In this document: piece after piece, positions 25,183-38,740 of the stretch
How the letters are laid out: each line of letters begins with the position of its first letter
Position numbering within the stretch: position 1 is the first letter of the stretch
Assembly (NCBI RefSeq): GCF_001695835.1
Contig: NZ_MBSO01000073.1
Span: 62,001 to 126,000 of the forward strand
DNA from: Ensifer sp. LC11
GTDB lineage: Bacteria; Pseudomonadota; Alphaproteobacteria; Rhizobiales; Rhizobiaceae
Length of the DNA: 64,000 nucleotides
Direction of reading: 5' to 3'
The notes under the pieces: generated by a model
Told to the model about the DNA's origin: nothing
Databases searched by the model: none
The model's input: only the letters and a program-made list of their open reading frames with translations
Program-made: the position numbers and the translations under genes

Positions 25183-26637
25183 GTGGACAAACGGCATATG
25201 GTGCCAGGCTCATCTCGCTCGACCAAAGGAGACGCGCGGCGTTCGACGTCGCTGGCGCTGCTATTGGCGGGCACGGCGCTGTTCGCCCCCTCGCCGCTGA
25301 GCGCCCAGACGGCCCCGGCAACGACCTATGGCGTCGGGACCACTTCGGCAAGCGTCCCGGCCACGACCCCCGCGATCGCCGATCCGCAGACCACCGGCGC
25401 CGTCAGCGGCGACGATCTGCCGCCGGCCCAAAATGAGGACTTCGTCCGCCTCAACCAGCGGGAGCCGACGATCGACGGTCTGCGGCTGCGGACCTATAAT
25501 CCCGAATACGATCGCGCGCCGGGCATCCGCATCGGCACCTTCACGCTGCGCCCGAGCGTCAGCGAGACCATCAATCACGAATGGCGCAAGGACGGCGACG
25601 TCAAGACGAACCGTGGCTATCTCGAAACCGGGATACGCGGCACACTGACTTCGGACTGGTCGCGCCACCAGTTGACGGTTACCGGCGAAGGCATCCTGCA
25701 GAACAACATCTCCGGTGAGGGCGAGGAAGAACCGCGCGCCAATATCGACGCGGAACTGCGCCTCGATCTCTGGGACGAGACGATTGCCCGCCTGCGGGCT
25801 GGCTACAGCTTCGAGCGCGAAGACGCCGACGATCCGAACGCGATTTCCAACGCCAAGAACCAGTCCGCGGTCAACACCTATCGCCTTGGCGCCGCCGTTG
25901 AGCGCGACTTCGGCCTGATCCGCGGTTCGGTCGGCGTCGACTTCGACCGGCGCACCTATGGCGATGTCGAGCTGGAAAACGGCACGAATCTCTCGGTCAA
26001 GTATCGCAACCGCAACACCGGCACGCTGACGGCCCGCGTCGGCTACGAAGTCTCGCCGGCACTGATCCCGTTCCTCGAAGCCTCCGTCGGCAAATCGCTC
26101 TACGACCTGCGCGAGGATCCGCTCGGTTTCGAGCGCTCCTACCAGACCTATGCCGGTCGCGGCGGCGTCGAGATCGACCTCGGCGAGAAGTTCTACGGCG
26201 AACTCGGCCTCGGCTACGAGACCTACAATTTCGAGGATGACCGGCTCGGTGATCTCAGCGGCCTGTCGGTCGATGGTCGCCTCAATTGGTCGCCGCAGCG
26301 CGGCACCGATGTGCTCTTTGCGGTCTCGACCGACCTCAATCCGTCGACGACGCCGGGCGATGCCGGTTCGATCGATTACAACCTCACCAACATCATCACC
26401 CATCAGATGCGCTCGGATCTGGTGGCACGACTGACGAACAGCCTGACGCTGCGAAACTACCCCTCGGATGCCAGCTCGTCGGACGAAACCACCTGGCGCA
26501 CCGGCGCCGGCCTGACCTATGACATCAATCGTTATCTCGCGCTGACAGGCGACGTCAGTTACGAGCGCACCACCCGTGACCGCGGCGACACGACGGATAT
26601 CACCCGTGTCGGCGTGGGGCTGACCCTCCGTCGCTAA
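25183..26637 (+). CDS. Outer membrane beta-barrel protein
   Basis: A 484-residue protein with a late hydrophobic signal segment (SLALLLAGTALFAPSPLSAQ), a Thr/Pro-rich stretch, and then repeated amphipathic strands with aromatic ends, finishing VGVGLTLRR. This matches the BBP2/DUF-type outer membrane beta-barrel group (TIGR-like exopolysaccharide or unknown-function barrels). Substrate is unknown. The GTG at 25183 or the ATG at 25198 could be the start; neither changes the signal sequence. A GATTGCAATC palindrome (25167-25176) lies just upstream. It converges on galU with a shared terminator. Confidence 0.75.
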   Translation: MDKRHMVPGSSRSTKGDARRSTSLALLLAGTALFAPSPLSAQTAPATTYGVGTTSASVPATTPAIADPQTTGAVSGDDLPPAQNEDFVRLNQREPTIDGLRLRTYNPEYDRAPGIRIGTFTLRPSVSETINHEWRKDGDVKTNRGYLETGIRGTLTSDWSRHQLTVTGEGILQNNISGEGEEEPRANIDAELRLDLWDETIARLRAGYSFEREDADDPNAISNAKNQSAVNTYRLGAAVERDFGLIRGSVGVDFDRRTYGDVELENGTNLSVKYRNRNTGTLTARVGYEVSPALIPFLEASVGKSLYDLREDPLGFERSYQTYAGRGGVEIDLGEKFYGELGLGYETYNFEDDRLGDLSGLSVDGRLNWSPQRGTDVLFAVSTDLNPSTTPGDAGSIDYNLTNIITHQMRSDLVARLTNSLTLRNYPSDASSSDETTWRTGAGLTYDINRYLALTGDVSYERTTRDRGDTTDITRVGVGLTLRR

Positions 26638-26663
26638 GCGAATTGCCTCTGCATTCACGCACG

Positions 26664-26696
26664 AAAAAGGCCGCGCCTTGTCGACGCGGCCTTTCG
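26664..26696. terminator. Bidirectional terminator between the beta-barrel gene and galU
   Basis: A-run, arms AAAGGCCGCG (26666-26675) and CGCGGCCTTT (26685-26694). It serves both converging genes. Confidence 0.85.
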
Positions 26697-26715
26697 CTCG
26701 TTCGATCTGAACTGA

Positions 26716-27603
26716 TTATTTCAGGCCGCTGAGCAGGTTCTTCAGCGGACCTTCGACGGTCGGGCGAATGTCGCCGCGCTCGAGCGCGAAGGCGACGTTC
26801 GCCAGGATGAAGCCGTCCTTGGCGCCACAGTCATAGGTTTCGCCACGGAAGTGATAGGCGGCGAACTGCTGACTGTCAGAGAGCTTGAGCATGCCGTCGG
26901 TCAACTGGATCTCGTTGCCGGCGCCGCGTTCCTGCTTTTCGAGGATCGGGAAGATCTCAGGCTGGAGAATGTAACGGCCGTTGATGAAGAAATTGGAAGG
27001 TGCTGTGCCCGGTGCCGGCTTCTCGACCATCTTGGTAATCTTGAAACCATCGCCCACCTTGTCGCCGACGCCGACGATACCGTACTTGTGGGCCTGGTCC
27101 GGAGCGCATTCCTCAACGGCGATAACGTTGCCGCCGCTCTGCTCATAGAGCTCGACCATGCCCTTAAGGCAGCCCTTCTCTCCCTTCATGATCATGTCGG
27201 GCAGCAGCAGCGCGAAAGGCTCGTTGCCGACGAGATCACGGGCACACCAGACGGCGTGACCCAGACCGAGCGGTGCCTGCTGGCGGGTGAAGCTGGTCGT
27301 GCCGGCCTTCGGCAGAATGCGGTCGAGCAGCTCGATCTCGATCTTCTTGTTGCGCTCGCGCAGCGTCTGGTCGAGCTCGACCTGAATGTCGAAGTAATCC
27401 TCGATGACGGCCTTGCTGCGGCCGGTCACGAAGATCAGATGCTCGATACCGGCTTCCAGCGCCTCGTCGACCACATATTGAATGACCGGCTTGTCCACCA
27501 CCGTCAGCATTTCCTTCGGCACAGCCTTGGTGGCTGGCAGGAAACGTGTGCCCAGTCCTGCGACCGGGAACACGGCTTTGCGGACTTTACGCTTGTCGGT
27601 CAT
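26716..27603 (-). CDS. galU: UTP-glucose-1-phosphate uridylyltransferase
   Basis: Makes UDP-glucose from glucose 1-phosphate and UTP for exopolysaccharide, LPS and glucan synthesis. The 295-residue protein begins [33 protein letters not shown], with the nucleotidyltransferase glycine loop, and has the GalU segments [17 protein letters not shown] and [20 protein letters not shown]. It is a chromosomal paralogue of exoN-type enzymes. The ATG follows an almost perfect AAGGAGGT at ideal spacing, suggesting strong translation. Confidence 0.95.
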   Translation of the reverse strand: MTDKRKVRKAVFPVAGLGTRFLPATKAVPKEMLTVVDKPVIQYVVDEALEAGIEHLIFVTGRSKAVIEDYFDIQVELDQTLRERNKKIEIELLDRILPKAGTTSFTRQQAPLGLGHAVWCARDLVGNEPFALLLPDMIMKGEKGCLKGMVELYEQSGGNVIAVEECAPDQAHKYGIVGVGDKVGDGFKITKMVEKPAPGTAPSNFFINGRYILQPEIFPILEKQERGAGNEIQLTDGMLKLSDSQQFAAYHFRGETYDCGAKDGFILANVAFALERGDIRPTVEGPLKNLLSGLK

Positions 27604-28000
27604 CGATACCTCCTTGAAAGGATTTCACTCATGAGTCTTGCCAAATGATCCGAGACGTCACTCCGTCCCGAACCATACAGCGGTCCGTAATGGAGCTGCA
27701 ATCTCTATGCCGCCAGCTGAACACAGCCTGAACCGACGGAACAAATGCATAAGCGAACTCCACGACCAAGGCTTGACATTTTCCACAGCGGAAGACGCCA
27801 CCACAATTTCATGGTAAAGGGTTTGTTGACCACGTTTCTGTAGATTCGTTGCAATCCGGCAATGCAACAAGCGCGGCCGGATCCGAAACAGGAGCCGCCG
27901 ACGACTGCCCTCTCCGTCGACGCTGGCCCCAGACTGCCACCTTGCGGAATGATTCGGGCCATGACGGCCGAAGCCCGCAGAGAAACGGAACCGACAGCTG
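27604..28000. other. Divergent promoter region, no gene seen
   Basis: The 397-bp gap between galU (minus) and the lytic transglycosylase gene (plus) is less GC-rich near its centre (27650-27860). TTGACA-like hexamers occur near 27773 and 27825 but without convincing -10 partners. No ORF, RNA gene or repeat was recognised. Confidence 0.6.
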
Positions 28001-29221
28001 ATGATCAGAAACCGCAGGACGTTTTTCCGTCATATCGCAGCCGCTCTCGTCCTATCCGCTGCCGCGCTCAGCACTTCACCAGCGCGCGCCGATGCTGGAT
28101 TCCAGAACTGGATCAACGAATTCTATGCGACGGCCGCCAAGGCCGGGATCTCCAAGTCGACCTATCGCCAGGCCTTTGCCGGCGTGAAGTCACCCGACGA
28201 GACGGTGATCGAAAAGGCCAACTACCAGCCGGAATTCAAGCACAAGATCTGGGAATACATCGATTCCCGCGTGAACCCCTACACCAAGCGCGTCGGCCAG
28301 GAGATGGCAACCAAGCATGCCCGCACGCTGAAGGCGCTCGAAAAGCACTTCGGGGTCGACAAGACCATCCTTTTGGCGATCTGGTCGATGGAGTCCAACT
28401 ACGGGGCCGTGCTCGAAAAGGATGACCGTCTGCACTATGTGCCGCGTGCGCTCGCAACCCTTGCCTATGCCGATCCGAAGAGATCGAACTATGCCAAGAA
28501 GCAGCTGATCGCGGCACTCAAGATCCTGCAGAAGGGCGACATCACGCCGCGCGAGCTGACCGGCTCCTGGGCAGGCGCCATGGGCCACACCCAGTTCATC
28601 CCGACAAGCTATCTGCTCTATGCGGTCGATGCCGATGGCAACGGCCACCGCGACATCTGGAATTCGGTCCCGGACGCCTTGGCGACCGCCGCCAACCTTC
28701 TGAAGAAGAACGGCTGGCAGCCGGGCGAGACCTGGGGCTACGAAGTCGCACCGCCGGCCACCGCGGCAAAATACTCCGGCCAGACGAAGACGCTGGCCGA
28801 ATGGGCTTCGCTCGGTTTCGTCAGGCCGAACGGCAAGGGCTTCCGCAATGGCAGCACCCGCGCTGAACTGAAGCTGCCGAGCGGCGGCGAAGGTCCCGGC
28901 TTCCTGATGACCAAGAACTTCTTTGTCATCAAGCGCTACAACGCGTCGGACAGTTACGCGCTCGGCGTCGGCCTTCTTGCCGACCAGATCGCCGGCTATC
29001 AGGGCATGCAACAGCGCTGGCCGCGTCCGGACGGATCGCTCGACATCAGCGAAAAGTTCGAGCTGCAGAATCGCCTGAAGGAGCTTGGGTACTACAATGG
29101 CGAAGTGGACGGCAATTTCGGCTCCGGCTCGAAGGCCGCCATCCAGGCGTTCCAGTCACAGAACGGCCTGACGCCGGACGGGCAGCCGACCCAAATGCTG
29201 CTGCGGGCGTTGCGCAACTGA
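28001..29221 (+). CDS. Lytic murein transglycosylase, MltB family
   Basis: A 406-residue periplasmic enzyme that cleaves the glycan strand to 1,6-anhydro-muropeptides. A signal peptide (IAAALVLSAAALSTSPARA) precedes the SLT_2/MltB domain with catalytic Glu in LLAIWSMESNYGAV and the GAMGHTQFIPTSYL motif. A peptidoglycan-binding type 1 domain closes the protein (LQNRLKELGYYNGEVDGNFG ... LRALRN). Unlike E. coli MltB it is not a lipoprotein. The start at 28001 gives a proper signal peptide. Confidence 0.93.
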   Translation: MIRNRRTFFRHIAAALVLSAAALSTSPARADAGFQNWINEFYATAAKAGISKSTYRQAFAGVKSPDETVIEKANYQPEFKHKIWEYIDSRVNPYTKRVGQEMATKHARTLKALEKHFGVDKTILLAIWSMESNYGAVLEKDDRLHYVPRALATLAYADPKRSNYAKKQLIAALKILQKGDITPRELTGSWAGAMGHTQFIPTSYLLYAVDADGNGHRDIWNSVPDALATAANLLKKNGWQPGETWGYEVAPPATAAKYSGQTKTLAEWASLGFVRPNGKGFRNGSTRAELKLPSGGEGPGFLMTKNFFVIKRYNASDSYALGVGLLADQIAGYQGMQQRWPRPDGSLDISEKFELQNRLKELGYYNGEVDGNFGSGSKAAIQAFQSQNGLTPDGQPTQMLLRALRN

Positions 29222-29352
29222 CGAAGTCCTATGCGTCCATAGGGTTTCGCGAGCGTCACATCCGTGAGACCATGTGCCGATAAGCGCGCTGCACCTTCCC
29301 GTGCGGCGCGCCGAAACGTGACGGCGGCGCGTTGCCGCGCGAAAAACGAGCA

Positions 29353-30612
29353 ATGAACAAGATGACGAGCAAGCGCCGCACAGAACCGCGCCGGACGACC
29401 CTCGGGCTCGTGACGATCGGCATCGCCGCCATGGCGATGGTTGTCGTCGGCCTTTATGCCGGTTTTGCCGAGGCACAGGAGCGTGTCCAGCGTCGCAATC
29501 TGTTCCAGATGCTCTTTGGCGGGCTCAGCCGAGAACGGCCGGTTTACGAAGACCGCACCTACTTTCCTGAGCAGCCGCGCCCGAAACGCCAGCGCCAGCA
29601 GCAGCAGCGCCAGAAGGGCCAGGGGCAGCAAAAACAGAAGCCGAAGCTCGCCGATACGCCCGCAGTCGTGCCGCAGGTGGTGGAGAAGGCGGCGGACGCC
29701 AAGAAGGTGCTGGTCGTCGGCGACTTCATGGCCGGCAGCCTCGGCGATGGCTTGAAGACCGCTTTCGAGATGACGCCCGGCATCGCCGTCGAGACGCGGG
29801 CGAACGGTTCATCCGGTCTGGTGCGCGAAGACTACTTCAACTGGCCCGGCACCCTTCCCGGCTATGTCGGCGAAGTGAAGCCGTCGGTGATCATCGTCAG
29901 CCTCGGCGCCAACGATCGCCAGCAGATGCAGATCGGCGACGTCAAGGAAAAGTTCCGGACCGACGCCTGGACCGAAGAATACCGAAAGCGCGTCAATGCG
30001 CTGGCGGCCCTTGCGCGCAAGGAGAAGTTGCCGGTGCTCTGGGTCGGCATGCCACCGTTCCAGTCGGCCGCGATGACCGCCGACATGGTGACCTTCAACG
30101 GCATCTATCGCGAGGAAATCGAAAAGGTCGGCGGCCAGTTCGTCGACATCTGGGACGGCTTCGTCGACGAAGGTGGAAAGTTCGTTCTGACCGGTTCCGA
30201 CATCAACGGCCAGCAGGTGCGTCTGCGCGGGGCGGATGGCGTCAATCTCACCAAGGCCGGCAAACGCAAGCTCGCCTTCTATGTCGAAAAGGACATCCGC
30301 CGGCTGCTCGGCGATGCCGCCGCGACGGACAAGAATGTGCCCGGTGCGGATGAGCTCAAAGACCTCGTCGTGACTGCGCCGCTCGGCAACGAGGATATCG
30401 TCAAGACCCAGCCAATCGGTCTCACCGATCCGGAGCTGGATGGTGCAGGCTCCCTGCTCGGCAACACCGCACCGGACAAGGGCAATGGCAAGAGCCCGCG
30501 CGACCTCTTGGTGGACAAGGGCGACATCGCTGCAGCTCCCGCCGGCCGGATTGACGATTTCCGCCTGTCGAAGCCAAGTACGGTGATCAGCAATCCTGTG
30601 ATCCGCAACTGA
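29353..30612 (+). CDS. DUF459 SGNH-fold protein, apparently lacking catalytic residues
   Basis: A 419-residue membrane-anchored or exported protein: basic start, one hydrophobic segment (LGLVTIGIAAMAMVVVGLYAGF), a Gln/Arg/Lys-rich region (RPKRQRQQQQRQKGQGQQKQK), then an SGNH-hydrolase-like DUF459 domain (about 115-310). The block I position reads VLVVGDFMAGSL, so the usual GDS serine is Phe, and the late DxxH motif reads DGVN. The Gly-Asn block is kept (SLGANDRQ). Esterase activity is therefore doubtful; it may bind or acetyl-transfer on polysaccharide. The ATG at 29353 is preferred over an upstream TTG. Confidence 0.8.
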   Translation: MNKMTSKRRTEPRRTTLGLVTIGIAAMAMVVVGLYAGFAEAQERVQRRNLFQMLFGGLSRERPVYEDRTYFPEQPRPKRQRQQQQRQKGQGQQKQKPKLADTPAVVPQVVEKAADAKKVLVVGDFMAGSLGDGLKTAFEMTPGIAVETRANGSSGLVREDYFNWPGTLPGYVGEVKPSVIIVSLGANDRQQMQIGDVKEKFRTDAWTEEYRKRVNALAALARKEKLPVLWVGMPPFQSAAMTADMVTFNGIYREEIEKVGGQFVDIWDGFVDEGGKFVLTGSDINGQQVRLRGADGVNLTKAGKRKLAFYVEKDIRRLLGDAAATDKNVPGADELKDLVVTAPLGNEDIVKTQPIGLTDPELDGAGSLLGNTAPDKGNGKSPRDLLVDKGDIAAAPAGRIDDFRLSKPSTVISNPVIRN

Positions 30613-30666
30613 AACGCCGGCGAGCATCACGCGCCTGATCGACCCGTGAATCGACCCGTGACCGGC

Positions 30667-30697
30667 AAAAAAGCCCCGCATCGCTGCGGGGCTTTTT
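30667..30697. terminator. Bidirectional terminator between DUF459 and gltD
   Basis: AAAAA, arms AGCCCCGCA (30672-30680) and TGCGGGGCT (30685-30693), then TTTT. It ends both converging genes. Confidence 0.93.
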
Positions 30698-30716
30698 CAT
30701 GCTTGGGAGTAACTGA

Positions 30717-32174
30717 TTACCGCGGGAGGGTTGTAGACCCCATCAGCGCCTCGTCAATCGCGCGGGCGGCCTGCCGGCCTTCGCGGATCGCCCAGACGAC
30801 CAGCGACTGGCCGCGGCGCACGTCGCCCGCCGTCCAGAGCTTCTCGACCGAGGTCTTGTAGTCGCGCTCGTTGGCAACGACGTTGGTCGAGCCACGGCGG
30901 TCGGTATTGAGCGTCAGCTTGTCGCCAAGGTCCTTCACAACGCTGTTGGTGAAGGGACCACTGAAGCCGATGGCGATGAAGGCAAGGTCGGCCTTGATGA
31001 TGAATTCGGTACCCGCGATCGGCTTGCGGCGATCATCGACCTGGCAGCACTTGACGCCGGTGAGGTTGCCGTCCTCATCGCCGATGAATTCGAGCGTCGC
31101 CACCTGGAACTCGCGGATAGCGCCTTCGGCCTGGCTGGAGGAGGTGCGCATCTTCGTCGCCCAGAACGGCCAGACGGCAAGCTTGTCTTCCTTTTCCGGC
31201 GGCTGCGGACGGATGTCGAGCTGGGTCACCTTGACGGCGCCCTGGCGGAAAGCCGTGCCGACGCAGTCCGAAGCCGTATCTCCGCCGCCGACGACGACAA
31301 TGTGCTTGCCGCCGGCAAGGATCGGCTGCGACGGCCAGCCGACGCTGTCGATATTCTCACGGCCGACGCGGCGGTTCTGCTGTACGAGGTAGGGCATCGC
31401 GTCATGCACGCCGGCGAAGTCGACGCCGGGAATGCCGGCGTCGCGCGGCGTTTCCGAGCCGCCGCAATAGAGCACGGCATCATGCTCATCGAGCAGCCGC
31501 TGCATCGGCACGTCGACGCCGACATTGATGCCGCAATGGAAGGTGACGCCTTCGCCCCTCATCTGATCGACGCGGCGATCGATGAAGTTCTTCTCCATCT
31601 TGAAGTCCGGGATGCCGTAGCGCAGCAGGCCGCCGGGCTTGCTCTCGCGCTCGTAGACGTGGACCTCGTGGCCGGCGCGGGCAAGCTGCTGGGCCGCCGC
31701 CATGCCGGCGGGACCGGAACCGATGACCGCGACCTTCTTGCCGGTCTTGGTGACGGCCGGCTGCGGCACGATGTAGCCCATCTCATAGGCCTTGTCGGCG
31801 ATCGCCTGCTCGACCGTCTTGATCGCCACCGGCGTATCCTCGAGGTTCAGCGTGCAGGCTTCCTCGCACGGCGCCGGGCAGACGCGGCCGGTGAATTCCG
31901 GGAAGTTGTTGGTCGAATGCAGGTTGCGGATCGCCTCGTCCCAGTTGCCGTTGTAGACGAGATCGTTCCAGTCCGGGATCTGGTTGTGCACCGGGCAGCC
32001 GGTCGGGCCGTGGCAATAGGGGATGCCACAGTCCATGCAGCGCGCGGCCTGCTTCTGCACTTCCGGTTCTGACATCGGAATGGTGAATTCGCGAAAATGG
32101 CGGATGCGGTCGGAGGCCGGCTGGTACTTTGCCACTTGCCGGTCGATCTCGAGAAATCCAGTTACCTTACCCAT
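30717..32174 (-). CDS. gltD: Glutamate synthase (NADPH) small subunit
   Basis: A 485-residue FAD-containing subunit that feeds electrons from NADPH to GltB. The N-terminal cysteine clusters for 4Fe-4S centres are visible (CMDCGIPYCHGPTGCPV and CPAPCEEACTL), followed by the FAD loop (AVIGSGPAGMAAAQQLARAG) and the NADPH loop (VVVGGGDTASDC). The start at 32174 (MGKVTGFLEIDRQ) follows AGGATAG and matches the family; the open frame runs 33 codons further upstream into the gltB-gltD gap. It lies 108 bp after gltB on the same strand. Confidence 0.96.
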   Translation of the reverse strand: MGKVTGFLEIDRQVAKYQPASDRIRHFREFTIPMSEPEVQKQAARCMDCGIPYCHGPTGCPVHNQIPDWNDLVYNGNWDEAIRNLHSTNNFPEFTGRVCPAPCEEACTLNLEDTPVAIKTVEQAIADKAYEMGYIVPQPAVTKTGKKVAVIGSGPAGMAAAQQLARAGHEVHVYERESKPGGLLRYGIPDFKMEKNFIDRRVDQMRGEGVTFHCGINVGVDVPMQRLLDEHDAVLYCGGSETPRDAGIPGVDFAGVHDAMPYLVQQNRRVGRENIDSVGWPSQPILAGGKHIVVVGGGDTASDCVGTAFRQGAVKVTQLDIRPQPPEKEDKLAVWPFWATKMRTSSSQAEGAIREFQVATLEFIGDEDGNLTGVKCCQVDDRRKPIAGTEFIIKADLAFIAIGFSGPFTNSVVKDLGDKLTLNTDRRGSTNVVANERDYKTSVEKLWTAGDVRRGQSLVVWAIREGRQAARAIDEALMGSTTLPR

Positions 32175-32282
32175 CGTACTATCCTGAAAGCTTTGCGTCT
32201 GAACAGGCGCTTTTGCCAAGCGCGCGTGAGAGGCCCCCGAACCAGTCTGTGATGAACCGGGAGCCTTGGTCACCGGGGCCTC

Positions 32283-37007
<4,725 letters not shown>

Positions 37008-37282
37008 CGTTTTCCCTCCTGTTGAACCCGGCAATGGCCGGGCATGGCACCGCCCGCGCATGGCTCTTCGTTGCGTGCGAAGGCACGCCAAAAAAGCCGG
37101 GGCACTCATCGTCTCATGATCCTGATCAGGTCGCAAATAAGCACGGCATCATCAGGCATTGATGTCTGCGACCATCCTGACGGCAGGCGTTAACAGCCGG
37201 ATGAAACCGGCCAATCCCCCTGCTCCACACGCCGGATGCCATTTTTTTAGGCACTCACGGCGATTGTTCCGGTCCCTAGACC

Positions 37283-37311
37283 GAAATAGGACAGCAAACC
37301 TGTCCTATTTC
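37283..37311. promoter_or_regulatory. Perfect 12-bp inverted repeat (operator candidate)
   Basis: Arms GAAATAGGACAG (37283-37294) and CTGTCCTATTTC (37300-37311) flank CAAAC. The length, symmetry and AT content fit a dimeric repressor or activator site. It is 276 bp upstream of the gltB start and 251 bp upstream of ltaE. Confidence 0.6.
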
Positions 37312-37388
37312 ATGTGCTCTATGCCAGAAACCACCCCCCTCCGCAAGGGGCATATCAGCAAATAATAGAGAAGATTTTGCCGAACATT

Positions 37389-37410
37389 GCCGGAGATTTC
37401 CGGCTTTTAT
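37389..37410 (+). terminator. Terminator-like hairpin upstream of ltaE
   Basis: Arms GCCGGA (37389-37394) and TCCGGC (37399-37404) with a 4-nt loop, followed by TTTTAT and an AT-rich run. No gene precedes it on this strand within the gap, so it may end a short leader or a small RNA. Confidence 0.45.
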
Positions 37411-37561
37411 AATTTAATTACGACACTCAAGCGTTTTCTTCCATTTGGTTTCAAACTGGTCTCCTGTTGGCCTTTCGGCCTCAAACCGCGATTGATCCGG
37501 TAGAGAACTCGGCTAAGGTCGACGAAACCCGTCAAAATGACGGTGAACAGAGTGAGAAGTG

Positions 37562-38608
37562 ATGATTTTTTCGTCTGACAACTGGGCCGGCGCCCATCCA
37601 GCGATCGCGGAAAGCCTGATGGCGCATGCCGGCGGTTATGCGTCGGCCTATGGTACGAGCGAGCTTGACCGCAAGGTGGAAAAGAAGTTCGCGGAGATTT
37701 TCGAGAGAGACGTCGCCGTCTTCTTCGTCGGCACTGGAACGGCTGCCAACTCGCTGGCGCTTGCGAGCGCCAATCGCGCCGGCGGTGTCGCCTTCTGTCA
37801 TCGTGAGGCGCATGTCATTGCCGACGAATGCGGCGCCCCGGAATTCTTTTCGCACGGCGCCAGGCTGAAGCCCATCGACGGACCACGCGGCAAGATGGAA
37901 GTGGAGCGACTGGAGGCGGAGATCCGGCGCTTCCCACTCGACAATGTCCATGGCGGCCAGCCGACAGCAGTGTCGCTGACGCAGGCAACGGAAAGCGGCA
38001 CGGTCTATTCGTTCGCTGAGATCGAAGCGATCGCTGCTGTGGCCAAGGCGCACAAGCTGCCGCTGCATATGGATGGCGCCCGCTTCGCCAACGCGCTCGT
38101 CAGCCTTGGCGCGACGCCGGCCGAAATGACCTGGAAGCGCGGCGTCGACCTCGTCTCCTTCGGCGGCACCAAGAACGGCTGCTGGTGCGCCGAAGCGCTG
38201 GTGCTCTTCGATCTTTCCAAGGCGCATGAAATGCACTTCCTCAGGAAGCGTTCGGCACAGCTCTTCTCGAAGTCGCGTTTCGTCGCGGCTCAGTTCGATG
38301 CCTATCTCGCCGGCGATCTCTGGCTGAACCTTGCACGTCATGCCAATGCCATGGCCGCACGCCTTGCCGACGGCATCGCCGCATCGAAGACAAGCCGGCT
38401 CGCCTGGCAGGCGGATGCCAACGAGGTCTTTGCGATCCTCGGCAAGGACGTTGCGGCGAAGCTCCGCCAGCAGGGCGCGGTCTTCTACGACTGGCCGGTA
38501 CCGCACGACCTCGACGGCAGGCTCGCGGAGAACGAAGGCCTCTATCGCCTCGTCACCAGCTTCGCGACGAAGGCCGACGACGTCGACCGGTTCGTTTCGG
38601 CCTGCTAG
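37562..38608 (+). CDS. ltaE: Low-specificity L-threonine aldolase
   Basis: A 348-residue PLP enzyme that cleaves threonine or allo-threonine to glycine and acetaldehyde. It opens MIFSSDNWAGAHPAI, has the family segment AYGTSELDRKVEKKFAEIF and the PLP lysine in SFGGTKNG, preceded by the cofactor-binding HMDGARFANA. The ATG at 37562 follows AGTGAGAAG; a GTG one codon earlier is possible. The stop codon lies inside an inverted repeat that follows. Upstream control signals are in the shared gap with gltB. Confidence 0.92.
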   Translation: MIFSSDNWAGAHPAIAESLMAHAGGYASAYGTSELDRKVEKKFAEIFERDVAVFFVGTGTAANSLALASANRAGGVAFCHREAHVIADECGAPEFFSHGARLKPIDGPRGKMEVERLEAEIRRFPLDNVHGGQPTAVSLTQATESGTVYSFAEIEAIAAVAKAHKLPLHMDGARFANALVSLGATPAEMTWKRGVDLVSFGGTKNGCWCAEALVLFDLSKAHEMHFLRKRSAQLFSKSRFVAAQFDAYLAGDLWLNLARHANAMAARLADGIAASKTSRLAWQADANEVFAILGKDVAAKLRQQGAVFYDWPVPHDLDGRLAENEGLYRLVTSFATKADDVDRFVSAC

Positions 38609-38710
38609 AGCATCCCGCTCTCAAGTGGATTCACGTGAGGCGGAAAGATGCTCTAGAATCAAAGCGCTAGAGCGTCCTTGGTGCGTTCATATGAACGCAC
38701 GGCGCTCTAG
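38605..38710. repeat. Two adjacent rhizobial palindromic repeats, copies 4 and 5
   Basis: Unit one has arms CTAGAGCATC (38605-38614) and GATGCTCTAG (38647-38656) and includes the ltaE stop codon. Unit two has outer arms CTAGAGCG (38667-38674) and CGCTCTAG (38703-38710) around a perfect 20-bp palindrome GTGCGTTCAT/ATGAACGCAC (38681-38700). Both belong to the AGAGCG-type dispersed repeats of Sinorhizobium. They lie between converging genes and could help end or protect transcripts. Confidence 0.7.
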
Positions 38711-38740
38711 GACCGGCTCTCACGACGCTGCATGGACCGC

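Larger units (their letters stand above)
37008..37561. other. Divergent gltB/ltaE control region
   Basis: A 554-bp gap without a credible gene, AT-richer than its flanks between 37160 and 37450. It contains a 12+12 bp palindrome (37283-37311), a terminator-like hairpin (37389-37410) and a short CCGTCA/TGACGG repeat close to ltaE. Regulatory sequences of both gltB and ltaE must lie here. Confidence 0.7.
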
